Shown: positions 6,433 through 13,940 of the stretch, one piece after another | Numbering within the stretch: the stretch's first letter is position 1 | Layout: every line of letters begins with the position of its first letter | Origin: a virus | Reading direction: 5' to 3' (one strand) | IMG/VR virus record: IMGVR_UViG_3300037130_000048 | Location: 1-29,912 of that record | DNA: 29,912 bases | The notes under the pieces: generated by a model | What the model was told of the DNA's origin: nothing | Database searches by the model: none | The model's input: only the letters and a program-made list of their open reading frames with translations | Position numbers and translations under genes: made by a program

Positions 6433-6617
6433 GCAGGTTCAGTTTTTTTGACGTGTTGCTATTTGCCGGTTTCGCCTCGCTCTGTTATGGGCTCTGGCTT
6501 GCATGGCATCCCGCAGCGTTCATCCTCGGAGGCATTTTGCTCATCGTCTTCAGTGTCCTCACGGAACGTGGCCGCGCCGCTGAGCGCGCCCAGGCAGCAC
6601 GCAGGGGGAACTCGTGA
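6429..6617 (+). CDS. Small two-segment membrane protein
   Basis: A 62-residue protein with two membrane segments (about residues 6-25 and 29-45) and a basic, Arg-rich C-terminus. It overlaps the terminase stop by four bases (ATGA) and the portal's GTG start by four bases (GTGA), so it is co-translated with both. Short membrane proteins between terminase and portal are seen in other phages, but I know no established role. Membrane location is inferred from hydrophobicity. Confidence 0.72.
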   Translation: MSRFSFFDVLLFAGFASLCYGLWLAWHPAAFILGGILLIVFSVLTERGRAAERAQAARRGNS

Positions 6618-8275
6618 GTATATCCTTGACCTTGATGCGCGGTGCCTACGGGCTTCGCGCGGATCTGGGCGGCGCGCCAGCTCCATGGGATGATTTTTGG
6701 TATTCAGCAGTCGGCGCTCCTTCCGTTTCCGGGATGCGCGTCTCGCCAGAGTCTGCCAAGCGCCTCGGCACCGTCATTGCCTGTGTCAGTGCCAAGGCCC
6801 GGGCTCTGGGCGTGCTTCCGTGCCTGATTTATGCCGATCTTCCCAGCGGTGGAAAGAAGATCGTTCGCAACCATCCTTACTTCCGTCTTCTTCACTCGCG
6901 GCCCAACAGCATGCAGACTGCGTTTGAGTTTTACGAGATGGAGCAGGGGCACCTCGAGCTGCGCGGCAATGCCTATGCAGAGATCCTGACCAGCAGCCGC
7001 GGGGAAATTGGCGAACTGATTCCCATGCACCCCGACCATGTTACGGTCGAGTTGCTTTCGAATGGAACCCTGCGTTATCAGTACAATGATCCGCTCACGC
7101 GCAGCACGCGTACGCTTTTGCAGGATGAGGTCTTTCATCTTCGCGAGTGGCCCGATCAGCGCCAGATGGGTCAGTCTCGTATCTCGATGGCCAAGGATGT
7201 TCTTGGTGTCGCTCTAGGCCAGCAGGACTATGCTGGCAAGTTCCTCAAGAACGATGCGACCGCTGGCCTTATCATCACCGGAACGAATTTTGAATCCAAA
7301 CAGGAAGAACAGGCCTACGAAGAGGCGTTTCTTAGGGCCAGCACCGGCGAAAATCGCCACAAGATCAAGATGCTGCCGCCCGGCGTGGACATCAAGAGCA
7401 TCGGTATCAAGCCGATCGATATGCAGCTCCTAGATGCCTCCAAAGCCTCCGACGTTAAGATTGCGTCAATCTTCAACGTACTTCCGCACTTGATCGGTGT
7501 CGACGCAGGCAAAGCAGCCACCTATGCCAGCGTCGAGCAGTTCAACTTGATGCACGCGCAGCAATGCGTGCTGCCTATGGCTGTGCGTTGGGAACAAGCC
7601 ATCCAGCGGGATATCTTTGACGCCAACGATCCTGCCTATTGCAAATTCTCGCTGGCCTCGCTCATGCGGGCTGACAAGAACACACGCGACGCCGGTTATG
7701 CGGTGGCCATCGAACATGGATGGATGTCTCCTGACGATGTGCGCGAGCTTGAGGATGTGAACCCCATCGCCGGCGGCATCGGCAAACAGTACTTCCGGCC
7801 CATGAACTGGACCACGCTCGACGCCAAGCCCGCGGCCACGGCAATCGCTCCACAAGGCACCGGTGACGACGGCCAGGAAGAAGATTTGACAGATTCGGGC
7901 AGCTCCCGTGAAGCGCCCGGCGTGGATCCGGACGAACAGCTCGCCTTGCGCGGCCAGCTTCAGATGCTCGCCTTCGATACGGCTTCCCGCTGCGTACGGC
8001 GCGAAGTCGGCGCCGTGCATAAGATGATCGACCGGCACGATAGCAGCCATGAGGTAGCGCCGTTCTATCTCGAGCACCATCGCTTCATTTGCACGGCTTT
8101 CCATCTGAGGCCACTGCAGAGCATGAAAGCCCGCAAAGCCTGCGACGATCGCACCAATCACCTGGTCATGCTGCTTGCCGGCGGCGAGTACGACGAAGCC
8201 AAAGCCTGGATCGACTCTGTCGGTCTTTCCGAACCTGCAAAGCTGGCGGCCCTGGCCGTCGAAGGAGTGCTCTAG
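6614..8275 (+). CDS. HK97-family portal protein
   Basis: A 553-residue portal, the dodecameric ring through which DNA enters and leaves the capsid. Recognisable family segments are V-I-A-C-V-S-A-K-A-R-A-L-G-V-L-P near the start, the L-E-L-R-G-N-A-Y-A-E-I region at about residues 113-123, I-P-M-H-P-D-H-V, and the conserved N-V-L-P-H-L-I-G helix-turn region near 290. The core ends at about residue 400. The remaining 150 residues form an acidic linker and a helical extension not found in the shortest portals, possibly a crown domain. The GTG at 6614 is used, coupled to the preceding stop. The stop overlaps the protease start by one base. Confidence 0.95.
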   Translation: MSISLTLMRGAYGLRADLGGAPAPWDDFWYSAVGAPSVSGMRVSPESAKRLGTVIACVSAKARALGVLPCLIYADLPSGGKKIVRNHPYFRLLHSRPNSMQTAFEFYEMEQGHLELRGNAYAEILTSSRGEIGELIPMHPDHVTVELLSNGTLRYQYNDPLTRSTRTLLQDEVFHLREWPDQRQMGQSRISMAKDVLGVALGQQDYAGKFLKNDATAGLIITGTNFESKQEEQAYEEAFLRASTGENRHKIKMLPPGVDIKSIGIKPIDMQLLDASKASDVKIASIFNVLPHLIGVDAGKAATYASVEQFNLMHAQQCVLPMAVRWEQAIQRDIFDANDPAYCKFSLASLMRADKNTRDAGYAVAIEHGWMSPDDVRELEDVNPIAGGIGKQYFRPMNWTTLDAKPAATAIAPQGTGDDGQEEDLTDSGSSREAPGVDPDEQLALRGQLQMLAFDTASRCVRREVGAVHKMIDRHDSSHEVAPFYLEHHRFICTAFHLRPLQSMKARKACDDRTNHLVMLLAGGEYDEAKAWIDSVGLSEPAKLAALAVEGVL

Positions 8276-9435
8276 TGTCTTACTCTGCCATTGTTCGCGC
8301 CGTCTTCGGTTCGGTTTGGGCCATCCTGCCTGAAAAGCTTGAAGCCATCGCCGCCTTCGTGCAAATGAAGGCTCAGGGCGGAGCCTCCGCTCCTGAAGTG
8401 ATTGCGGCTATCCGCGCCGAGAATCAGATCGCCGCGGCCCGGGTGCGCAGTCTCTCCGCGGATAAGCCGGGCTCGGTGATGGTGCTGCCACTCTACGGCA
8501 TCATCAACCAGCGGTATGCTGGCGATTTCAGCGGGCCGCAGGGAACCTCAGTTCAAGAGTTCACGCAGCAATTTCGCCAGGCCATGAACGATCCCAACGT
8601 CAAGGCCATCGTCATCGATGTCGATTCACCGGGCGGCACGGTCTCGGGCGTCGACGAACTCGCGACTGAGATCTACAACGCCCGCAAGCAAGGCACAAAG
8701 AAGATTACGGCCGTCTCCAACTGTCTCATGGCATCAGCGGCCTATTACATCGCTTCACAGGCCAATGAAATATGCGTCAGCCCGTCTTCGCTCACCGGCT
8801 CCATCGGCGTTTACCAGCTCCACGAGGACGATTCAACCGCTCTGGAAAATCTTGGCGTGCGCTACACTTTCATTTCCGCTGGCAAGTACAAAACCGAGGG
8901 CAACAGCTTCCAGCCGCTTGACGATGAGGCGCGCACGGCCATGCAGGGCGTCGTCGACGACTTCTATTCGCTCTTCACCAAGGCTGTGGCCCGTGGCCGT
9001 GGCGTTGCTCTCAAGGCCGTGCTGAGTGGATTCGGCCAGGGGCGCGTACTGACCGCGCAGGATGCCGTCAAGCAGGGTCTCGCCGATCGCATCGCCACAC
9101 TCGACGAAGTGCTGAGCAAATATGGTGTCAAGCAGCCGGTGGGATCGTCTTCGGCCGAAATTGAGTTGACACCTACCCAGGCCGCGGCAAATCCGGGGTT
9201 TATGGCCTCGGTGGCGGGAGTGGCTGTTAAGGGTGAGTCCACTGAATGCACCTGCTCGTGTGAGGAATGTCAGGAAGGCGATTGCTCGAGTTGTACACAT
9301 GAGGGCTGCGATGCCGAGGAAGAAAACTGCATCGGTTGCCCTATGGATTCGACTTCGACCACCGACGATGACGAGGCTCAGGCGCAAGCCGATGCCGAAT
9401 CGCGCGGACGCCGCCTGCAGCTCGCAAAGCTGTAA
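8275..9435 (+). CDS. S49-family (SppA/ClpP-fold) head maturation protease with a Cys-rich tail
   Basis: A 386-residue serine protease that trims capsid precursors during head maturation. The GTG at 8275, overlapping the portal stop by one base, is chosen over upstream in-frame codons lying inside the portal gene. The S49 core shows I-D-S/D-S-P-G-G-T (117-122), the nucleophile Ser154 in M-A-S-A-A-Y-Y, and the Ser/Lys-dyad lysine in A-G-K-Y-K-T (probably Lys206). After the core, residues 325-355 hold nine cysteines in close pairs (C-T-C-S-C-E-E-C, then C-x2-C spacings), followed by an acidic tail. That extension looks like a metal site and is unusual for this family. A terminator follows 15 bases after the stop. 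Confidence 0.92.
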   Translation: MSYSAIVRAVFGSVWAILPEKLEAIAAFVQMKAQGGASAPEVIAAIRAENQIAAARVRSLSADKPGSVMVLPLYGIINQRYAGDFSGPQGTSVQEFTQQFRQAMNDPNVKAIVIDVDSPGGTVSGVDELATEIYNARKQGTKKITAVSNCLMASAAYYIASQANEICVSPSSLTGSIGVYQLHEDDSTALENLGVRYTFISAGKYKTEGNSFQPLDDEARTAMQGVVDDFYSLFTKAVARGRGVALKAVLSGFGQGRVLTAQDAVKQGLADRIATLDEVLSKYGVKQPVGSSSAEIELTPTQAAANPGFMASVAGVAVKGESTECTCSCEECQEGDCSSCTHEGCDAEEENCIGCPMDSTSTTDDDEAQAQADAESRGRRLQLAKL

Positions 9436-9450
9436 CCGAATTTGCCGCCA

Positions 9451-9478
9451 AAAGGCTCCGCCGATGCGGGGCCTTTTC
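9451..9478 (+). terminator. Intrinsic terminator after the head protease gene
   Basis: AAAGGCTCCGC (9451-9461) pairs with GCGGGGCCTTT (9466-9476) over 11 positions, with one G-U pair, around a CGAT loop; the U run TTTT follows directly. It lies inside the late operon, before the major capsid gene. Confidence 0.85.
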
Positions 9479-9556
9479 TATTGGGGCCAACGCCTCTTGA
9501 ACCTCACCTTATAGCGAACAGTATGCAGGAATCAGTCGTAGCCCAAAGGCCTTGAA

Positions 9557-9584
9557 CTGATCGCTGATTGCTGACCGCTGACAA
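9557..9584 (+). repeat. Tandem heptamer repeat CTGA-Y-Y-G
   Basis: Four 7-base units in a row (CTGATCG, CTGATTG, CTGACCG, CTGACAA) lead into the capsid gene's ribosome-site hairpin. Related CTGATCA/CTGATTT units recur at 18808-18821, and a looser form is at 10879-10893, each upstream of a structural gene. The 172-base gap between 9436 and 9607 holds only the terminator, this repeat and the hairpin; a TTGAAC at 9497 with a poor TATGCA downstream is the only promoter-like pattern. Confidence 0.55.
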
Positions 9585-9586
9585 CT

Positions 9587-9605
9587 GTTTTCTCGGAGGG
9601 AAAAC
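9587..9605 (+). promoter_or_regulatory. Ribosome site displayed in a hairpin loop (major capsid gene)
   Basis: GTTTTC (9587-9592) pairs with GAAAAC (9600-9605), leaving the Shine-Dalgarno core GGAGG exposed in the seven-base loop; the ATG follows at 9608. The same arrangement with the same stem precedes the tail-tube gene (13921-13937). Confidence 0.7.
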
Positions 9606-9607
9606 AC

Positions 9608-10873
9608 ATGAAACTTCGTGAACTTCAAAAGGCCTTAGCCGCGGCCATGGATGCCGCGACTGCCATCGATGCCGCGGTTCCATCCGGTCAGCTTATGACC
9701 GCCGAACAGCGTACCGAGTTCGATACCCATATGGCCACCGTCGCCACGCTCAAGGCCGACATCGCCCGCGCCGAGCAACTCGCCACCATGCAGCGCAGCG
9801 CGCCTTCCATCGAAGTCGTCGCCGATCACTCTGCCGAAAAGCCCTGGGGCTCGATGTTTGAGCAGCTCAACGCCATCCGCACCCATGCGCGCACCCGTGG
9901 CGCCGTCACCGATCCGCGCCTGATGGCCGCATTGGGAGCCAATGAGACGGTCGACGCCGAGGGCGGTTTCCTGGTCGCGCCCGAGTACTCCGCGACGCTC
10001 TGGAGGCGCACCTACGACACGGGCACCATGCTGGCGCGTTGCTTCCAGCAGCCCATGTCGAGCAACCGGCTGGTTATTCCGGCCGTCGATGAAGACAGCC
10101 GCGCAGACGGCAGCCGCTGGGGCGGCATTCAGTCCTTCTATGAGGCTGAGGCCGCAACCTATCAGGGAACCAAGCCGAAGTTCCGGCCCATGACTCTGGT
10201 CGCCCACAAACTCACTGCGCTCATCTATGCGACTGACGAGCTGCTCGATGATGGTCCCGCTTTCCGCAGCTACTGCGACAGTGTTGTGCCGCAGGAACTG
10301 TCCTTCCGTATGGAAGACAACATCTTCAACGGCCCCGGCGCCGGCGCGCCGCTCGGCTTCATGAAGTCCGGCGCGCTTGTCTCGATCGCCAAAGACAACA
10401 ATCAGACCGCCGCGACCGTTACCAGCGGGAACATCTTCGGCATGTGGAAGCGGATGCCGAGCTTCTGTCGGCCCGATTCCGCCTGGTTCATCAACCAGGA
10501 GGCGGAAGACCAACTCTGGAACCTCACTCGCGGGTCCGGAACGGCCGTCGAGCTGCTCTACACCGGGCCCGGCGAACGCGGAAACAACAGCTCGTATGGC
10601 GTCATGATGGGCCGTCCCGTCATTCCCGTCGAGTATGCGGCCGCGCTGGGAACTCCGGGTGACATCGTCCTGGCCAGCCTCTCGCAGTACTGCCTGGCAA
10701 CCCGCGGCGAAGCCAAGGTGGATACCTCCATCCACGTCGCCTTCCTGACTGGCGAACAGGCTTTCCGTTGGCAGTTGCGCCACGACGGCCAGCCCTTCTG
10801 GAAGAAGCCGCTGACTCCGAAGAACGGCACGGCAACACTCTCGCCGTTCGTCGCCATCGCTCAGCGGTCCTAG
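9608..10873 (+). CDS. Major capsid protein, HK97 fold
   Basis: A 421-residue capsid subunit of the HK97 gp5 family (Phage_capsid). The first 100 or so residues are helical and charged (L-R-E-L-Q-K-A-L-A-A-A-M onward), as expected for the built-in scaffolding delta domain removed by the protease upstream. The mature part begins near E-G-G-F-L-V-A-P-E-Y (about 118-127), a typical N-arm motif, and includes the E-loop, P-domain and a late segment with the characteristic F-R-W-Q-L-R. There is no separate scaffold gene, which agrees with a fused delta domain. Translation is probably strong, given the exposed GGAGG in the hairpin loop. A long opposite-strand frame here is a codon-bias shadow. Confidence 0.96.
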   Translation: MKLRELQKALAAAMDAATAIDAAVPSGQLMTAEQRTEFDTHMATVATLKADIARAEQLATMQRSAPSIEVVADHSAEKPWGSMFEQLNAIRTHARTRGAVTDPRLMAALGANETVDAEGGFLVAPEYSATLWRRTYDTGTMLARCFQQPMSSNRLVIPAVDEDSRADGSRWGGIQSFYEAEAATYQGTKPKFRPMTLVAHKLTALIYATDELLDDGPAFRSYCDSVVPQELSFRMEDNIFNGPGAGAPLGFMKSGALVSIAKDNNQTAATVTSGNIFGMWKRMPSFCRPDSAWFINQEAEDQLWNLTRGSGTAVELLYTGPGERGNNSSYGVMMGRPVIPVEYAAALGTPGDIVLASLSQYCLATRGEAKVDTSIHVAFLTGEQAFRWQLRHDGQPFWKKPLTPKNGTATLSPFVAIAQRS

Positions 10874-10892
10874 TTCCCTGATCAATCGTTGA

Positions 10893-10919
10893 TTCCCGGT
10901 CTCCAGGTGAGGCCGGGAA
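10893..10919 (+). other. Strong hairpin between capsid and decoration genes
   Basis: TTCCCGGTC (10893-10901) pairs with GGCCGGGAA (10911-10919), nine positions including one G-U, with a nine-base loop. No U run follows, so it is more likely an mRNA-stabilising or processing hairpin than a terminator. Confidence 0.6.
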
Positions 10920-10971
10920 ACATCGCAACCGTTTCACTCTGCCTTCGCGGGCTGAGAGAGGATAAATCTCC

Positions 10972-11466
10972 ATGGCAAAAGGCTATTACCTTGCCCAGGA
11001 CGGCCACGTCGTCAACGTGCTTCCTCCTGTCGACGTCACGGGCGGCAAAACCAGCCAGGCTTTCAATATGGCCGGAGCCGCTCACGCATCCATCATTCTG
11101 CAGCTCGGCGCCAGCGCGGCCGCGCCCACCGGCGTAACCGTCCAGGCCGGAACGGCCACAGCCGCAGTCGGCGCGGCCGTCGCCGGCGCAGCAGCGATTC
11201 CCTTTGATCTCTTCAAGCAGGAGACGGCGGGCGCGGCCAATGATGTGCTCGGCGCGCGGACTGCCGTCGCCGCGGCGGGGTTTGCGCCTTCCGCAAACGA
11301 CGGCATCTTCTACGTGATCGAGATTGACGGCGACAGTCTGCCCGCCGGCAGCGATTACGTTCAGCTGAACATCGCCAACGGCGTCAATTCGGTCATCGCC
11401 TCCGCCGTCGCCATTCTCTCCGGCCTGCGTTATGCCGGCGAGTCCAGCGCCACCGTAACCGCCTAA
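10972..11466 (+). CDS. Probable head decoration or structural protein
   Basis: A 164-residue protein rich in Ala, Gly, Val and Thr with no long charged stretches. The beginning (Y-Y-L-A-Q-D-G-H-V-V-N-V-L-P-P-V-D-V-T-G-G) reads like a beta-sheet shell protein, the middle is a low-complexity alanine/valine region (about 45-75), and the end is beta-rich. Position directly after the major capsid gene is where decoration or minor capsid proteins usually lie. No family can be named with confidence. A GAGAGGA ribosome site lies upstream of the ATG at 10972. The gene is followed by a terminator-like hairpin. Confidence 0.75.
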   Translation: MAKGYYLAQDGHVVNVLPPVDVTGGKTSQAFNMAGAAHASIILQLGASAAAPTGVTVQAGTATAAVGAAVAGAAAIPFDLFKQETAGAANDVLGARTAVAAAGFAPSANDGIFYVIEIDGDSLPAGSDYVQLNIANGVNSVIASAVAILSGLRYAGESSATVTA

Positions 11467-11480
11467 CAATTGCTTTCGTC

Positions 11481-11514
11481 GGGTGAGTGGCAGGGGCTGC
11501 TCACCCTCTTTTTT
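11481..11514 (+). terminator. Terminator overlapping an alternative ribosome-site hairpin
   Basis: GGGTGAG (11481-11487) pairs with CTCACCC (11500-11506), followed by TCTTTTTT (11507-11514). The segment ACCCTC (11503-11508) can instead pair with GAGGGT (11515-11520), which contains the ribosome site of the next gene. The two pairings share bases 11503-11506 and exclude each other. Confidence 0.8.
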
Positions 11515-11524
11515 GAGGGTTGCC

Positions 11525-11701
11525 ATGTATCTACGTGAAAAAGACGGCCTGTATGCGGGCCAGGTCCGCGATTTTCCGCCTGAAGTGGCAGCGGCGCTGC
11601 TCGCCTCGGGCCGCGCCGAAAATCCCTTTGCTGAAACGAGTCCTGCGCCTGTTCTACCGATTCCGTCCGCGCAAACCCACAAGAAAGGCGGTCGCAAGTG
11701 A
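11525..11701 (+). CDS. Small hypothetical phage protein (58 aa)
   Basis: The ATG at 11525 with GAGGG at 11515-11519 is the natural start; an upstream in-frame codon at 11483 lies inside the terminator and is rejected. The protein opens M-Y-L-R-E-K-D-G-L-Y-A-G-Q-V-R-D-F-P, resembling short phage proteins that sit between capsid and connector genes, then has a helical segment (P-P-E-V-A-A-A-L-L-A-S-G-R-A-E) and a proline-rich, basic tail. The stop overlaps the connector's GTG start by four bases, so it is probably co-expressed with head completion proteins. Role unknown. Confidence 0.7.
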   Translation: MYLREKDGLYAGQVRDFPPEVAAALLASGRAENPFAETSPAPVLPIPSAQTHKKGGRK

Positions 11702-12576
11702 GTGAGTCGCTTGTTTGCATCGTTCCGCCTGCGGCTGAGCCGGTTTCGCTCGACGATTTCCGATCCTTTCTTGAGATCCCCGCGGATGATACCTCGCACG
11801 ACGCCAAACTCTCTTCGCTTTTGGTGGCCGCGCGCGAAGATTGCGAGCGCTACACGCGCACCAAGCTCGTTACGCAGACCTGGCTGCTGCGCACCGATAG
11901 CTTTCCGTCGATCAGTGTCGTCTACGATCGCAACGGCTATCCCAAGCTGCAGCTTCCCTTCCCTCCGTTTCAGTCGATCGACTTCTTCAAATACGTCGAT
12001 ACGGCCGGCGCGGTGCAGACAATTCAGCGTGATACCACGTACGGCAATAACCCCGCCGCGCCTTTCTATGGGTACCAGCTGGAACCGGGCGGCGGCCTGA
12101 TTCCAGCGCGTCTACTTCCAAATTGGGCGCGTCCGTGGGCCCCGCAACGGCTTGTTCCGGCCAACACTATGGTGCAGTTTCGCTGCGGATATGGCGGCCC
12201 GCTCACCGTGTCCGTCGCGGAAGGATCCGCGGCGCTTACTGTTGCCGGCGGATTCACTTTCAATCCGGACGATGCGCCCAACCTCACCGGCGACACGGGG
12301 GCGAAGATCACCGTCACGGGCGCAGGCGCTGAAGGTGCGGACCTGGTCACAACCATCGCCACCGTCGACGCCGAAGGGAACGCCACACTGGCCAGCCCAG
12401 CCGCTGCCGCCGTTGCGGACGTTCCCGCATGGCTCGGCGCGCCAGTTCCCGAGGCGCTTCGCCTTTCCATCATGTTCCAGGCGCAGTTTTTCTATGAGCA
12501 GGGGTCTGCTGTCGACCAAGCCGTTCCCCGCGTGGTTGAAGCGCTTCGCAAATCTTTCAGAAATATGGTGAGCTGA
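11698..12576 (+). CDS. Head-tail connector (gp6-like) with an inserted beta domain
   Basis: A 292-residue protein. Residues 1-168 and 242-292 together match head-tail connector proteins of the phage gp6 group: an N-terminal helical bundle (S-L-D-D-F-R-S-F-L-E-I, then A-K-L-S-S-L-L-V-A-A-R-E-D-C-E-R-Y), a beta section ending V-Q-F-R-C-G-Y-G, and the closing helix V-P-E-A-L-R-L-S-I-M-F-Q-A-Q-F-F-Y-E. These proteins form the ring beneath the portal. About 73 residues (169-241) are inserted between the two parts and look like an Ig-like or tail-spike-type beta module (A-L-T-V-A-G-G-F, then I-T-V-T-G-A-G-A-E-G-A-D-L-V-T-T-I). The GTG start is coupled to the previous stop. Confidence 0.85.
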   Translation: MSESLVCIVPPAAEPVSLDDFRSFLEIPADDTSHDAKLSSLLVAAREDCERYTRTKLVTQTWLLRTDSFPSISVVYDRNGYPKLQLPFPPFQSIDFFKYVDTAGAVQTIQRDTTYGNNPAAPFYGYQLEPGGGLIPARLLPNWARPWAPQRLVPANTMVQFRCGYGGPLTVSVAEGSAALTVAGGFTFNPDDAPNLTGDTGAKITVTGAGAEGADLVTTIATVDAEGNATLASPAAAAVADVPAWLGAPVPEALRLSIMFQAQFFYEQGSAVDQAVPRVVEALRKSFRNMVS

Positions 12577-12577
12577 T

Positions 12578-12961
12578 ATGCCTTCGTATCCTTCTCTCAA
12601 TAACCCTCTCGCCATCAATCCCGGCGAGCTGCGCCACTCGATCACGATTCAAAAACAGAACTCGACCGTCGATGGTTTTGGGGAGCCAGTTTCGACATGG
12701 GAGACGGTAACCTCTCTCCATGCCAAAATCGAAAATACCGGCAGCGCAGCCTACAAACAGAGTTTCTCTGGCAATGCGCTTGCATCGCAGTCCACCGATC
12801 TCATCACTACCCGTTGGGCCGGCCCGACGATCAATATCGAGCCCGGCATGCGTATTGTGTTTGGCGATAACACCTACACTATCCAGGCCGTCGACAACGT
12901 TCTGCGCCGCAATCGTGTTATCCGCATGGCCTGCCTGGTTATCGATGGCGACAGCAACTGA
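12578..12961 (+). CDS. Head-tail adaptor (joining) protein
   Basis: A 127-residue protein of the phage head-tail joining type (SPP1 gp16-like). The diagnostic opening is present: P-G-E-L-R-H-S-I-T-I-Q-K (about 16-27), then D-G-F-G-E-P-V-S-T-W-E-T-V, followed by a beta-barrel region including I-E-P-G-M-R-I-V-F-G-D-N-T-Y-T-I. These proteins close the connector and dock the tail. The gene starts one base after the connector stop and overlaps the next ATG by one base. Confidence 0.9.
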   Translation: MPSYPSLNNPLAINPGELRHSITIQKQNSTVDGFGEPVSTWETVTSLHAKIENTGSAAYKQSFSGNALASQSTDLITTRWAGPTINIEPGMRIVFGDNTYTIQAVDNVLRRNRVIRMACLVIDGDSN

Positions 12962-13467
12962 TGGCCGATGAAATCGAACTGCGGATCGATACGCGCGAAA
13001 TGGAGCGTGCTCTGAAGGATCTACCGAATAAGCTTCTCAAGGCCATCATGAGCGGTTCGCTGCAGGCCGCTGGGGATGTGATGCTCGAGGCCGTGGTAGC
13101 GCATACGCCAGAGCGCACCGACGAGGAAACGCCGGAGCAAACCTCTTTACCTCCTGGCATCCTCAAGGCCGACATGCACACCGAGGTCCAATTCTCGCGG
13201 AAATACGGCACCGCCCGCGTCAAGGTCGGTCCCAGCCGCGCCATCGGCGGCCTGGTCGCGTACCGCGTCAACAATGGCTGGACACTCACCGGACACGGCA
13301 AATCGGCGCGCAAAATCCGGTCGATTCCCGGAAAGCACTTTCTTGAGGCGGCTTTCGATGAGTCGGCGCAGGCTGCCATCGATGTTTTTATTGACGATTT
13401 GGGCAACTCACTCGGCTTTGGCGAAGGGGCCATGCCTGAGGGCGAACATAGCCAGGAGGCGGACTGA
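12961..13467 (+). CDS. HK97-gp10-family tail completion protein
   Basis: A 168-residue protein with the usual gp10 pattern: an N-terminal helix around L-K-D-L-P-N-K-L-L-K-A-I, a central segment A-H-T-P-E-R-T, and a beta region A-R-V-K-V-G-P-S-R with a later G-K-H-F-L-E-A-A-F-D motif. It is thought to take part in joining tail to head. The acidic C-terminal tail (G-A-M-P-E-G-E-H-S-Q-E-A-D) has no known role. Start and stop overlap both neighbours by one base. Confidence 0.88.
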   Translation: MADEIELRIDTREMERALKDLPNKLLKAIMSGSLQAAGDVMLEAVVAHTPERTDEETPEQTSLPPGILKADMHTEVQFSRKYGTARVKVGPSRAIGGLVAYRVNNGWTLTGHGKSARKIRSIPGKHFLEAAFDESAQAAIDVFIDDLGNSLGFGEGAMPEGEHSQEAD

Positions 13468-13865
13468 TGTTGATCGATGGCATTCGCGCACTGCTGCTCA
13501 CCCAATCCGCAATCACTTCGGTTATCGGAAATCGGATTCAGCCGATTCCGGCACCGGTCGATCTTTCGCAGTATCCGCTGATCACCTACCAAAGCCCCAG
13601 CGATATAAGCCAGAACGCCGGCGATGGGCCGGTGGGCGTTGCGGAGATGCGCATCGTCTTCGATTGTTTGGCGCAGGATTACGCCACGGCGCGCACCTTG
13701 GCGCAATCGCTCAAAGCAATTCTCAACAGCTACTCCGGCGTGTTGCCGGATTCGGGAAGCACTCGGGTCTATCTTGCGGAATCCGCCAACCTCGCCGATC
13801 GCTGGGAGGACGGCAGCAAAATCCACTGCACATCCTTCCACGCGCTGATCACGTACGGCGACTAA
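13467..13865 (+). CDS. DUF3168-type tail terminator protein
   Basis: A 132-residue protein with the family opening I-R-A-L-L-L-T-Q-S-A-I-T-S-V-I-G-N-R-I and the downstream P-L-I-T-Y-Q-S segment. Members resemble lambda gpU, which caps the growing tail tube and stops its polymerisation. Order in the operon (adaptor, gp10-like, terminator, tube) is canonical. The ATG at 13467 overlaps the upstream stop by one base. A 14-base perfect palindrome lies in the gap after the gene. Confidence 0.88.
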   Translation: MLIDGIRALLLTQSAITSVIGNRIQPIPAPVDLSQYPLITYQSPSDISQNAGDGPVGVAEMRIVFDCLAQDYATARTLAQSLKAILNSYSGVLPDSGSTRVYLAESANLADRWEDGSKIHCTSFHALITYGD

Positions 13866-13886
13866 TTTTCAACCCGAATCGGTTTT

Positions 13887-13900
13887 CGGCTGGCCAGCCG
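13887..13900. repeat. Perfect 14-base palindrome
   Basis: CGGCTGGCCAGCCG is its own complement. It lies in the 75-base gap before the tail-tube gene and could fold as a short hairpin or bind a dimeric protein. No U run follows. Confidence 0.6.
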
Positions 13901-13920
13901 GCAATCGATCCTTGACGACT

Positions 13921-13937
13921 GTTTTCAGGAGGAAAAC
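13921..13937 (+). promoter_or_regulatory. Ribosome site displayed in a hairpin loop (tail-tube gene)
   Basis: GTTTTC (13921-13926) pairs with GAAAAC (13932-13937) around the loop AGGAG, so the Shine-Dalgarno sequence is presented in the loop; the ATG is at 13941. The preceding bases (TTGACGACT) also match those before the capsid gene (CTGACAACT). Confidence 0.7.
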
Positions 13938-13940
13938 ACG

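Noticed and set aside
9635-10885. 416-residue minus-strand frame opposite the capsid gene
   Set aside because: Codon bias of the G+C-rich capsid gene leaves the opposite frame open; no ribosome site and no recognisable protein.
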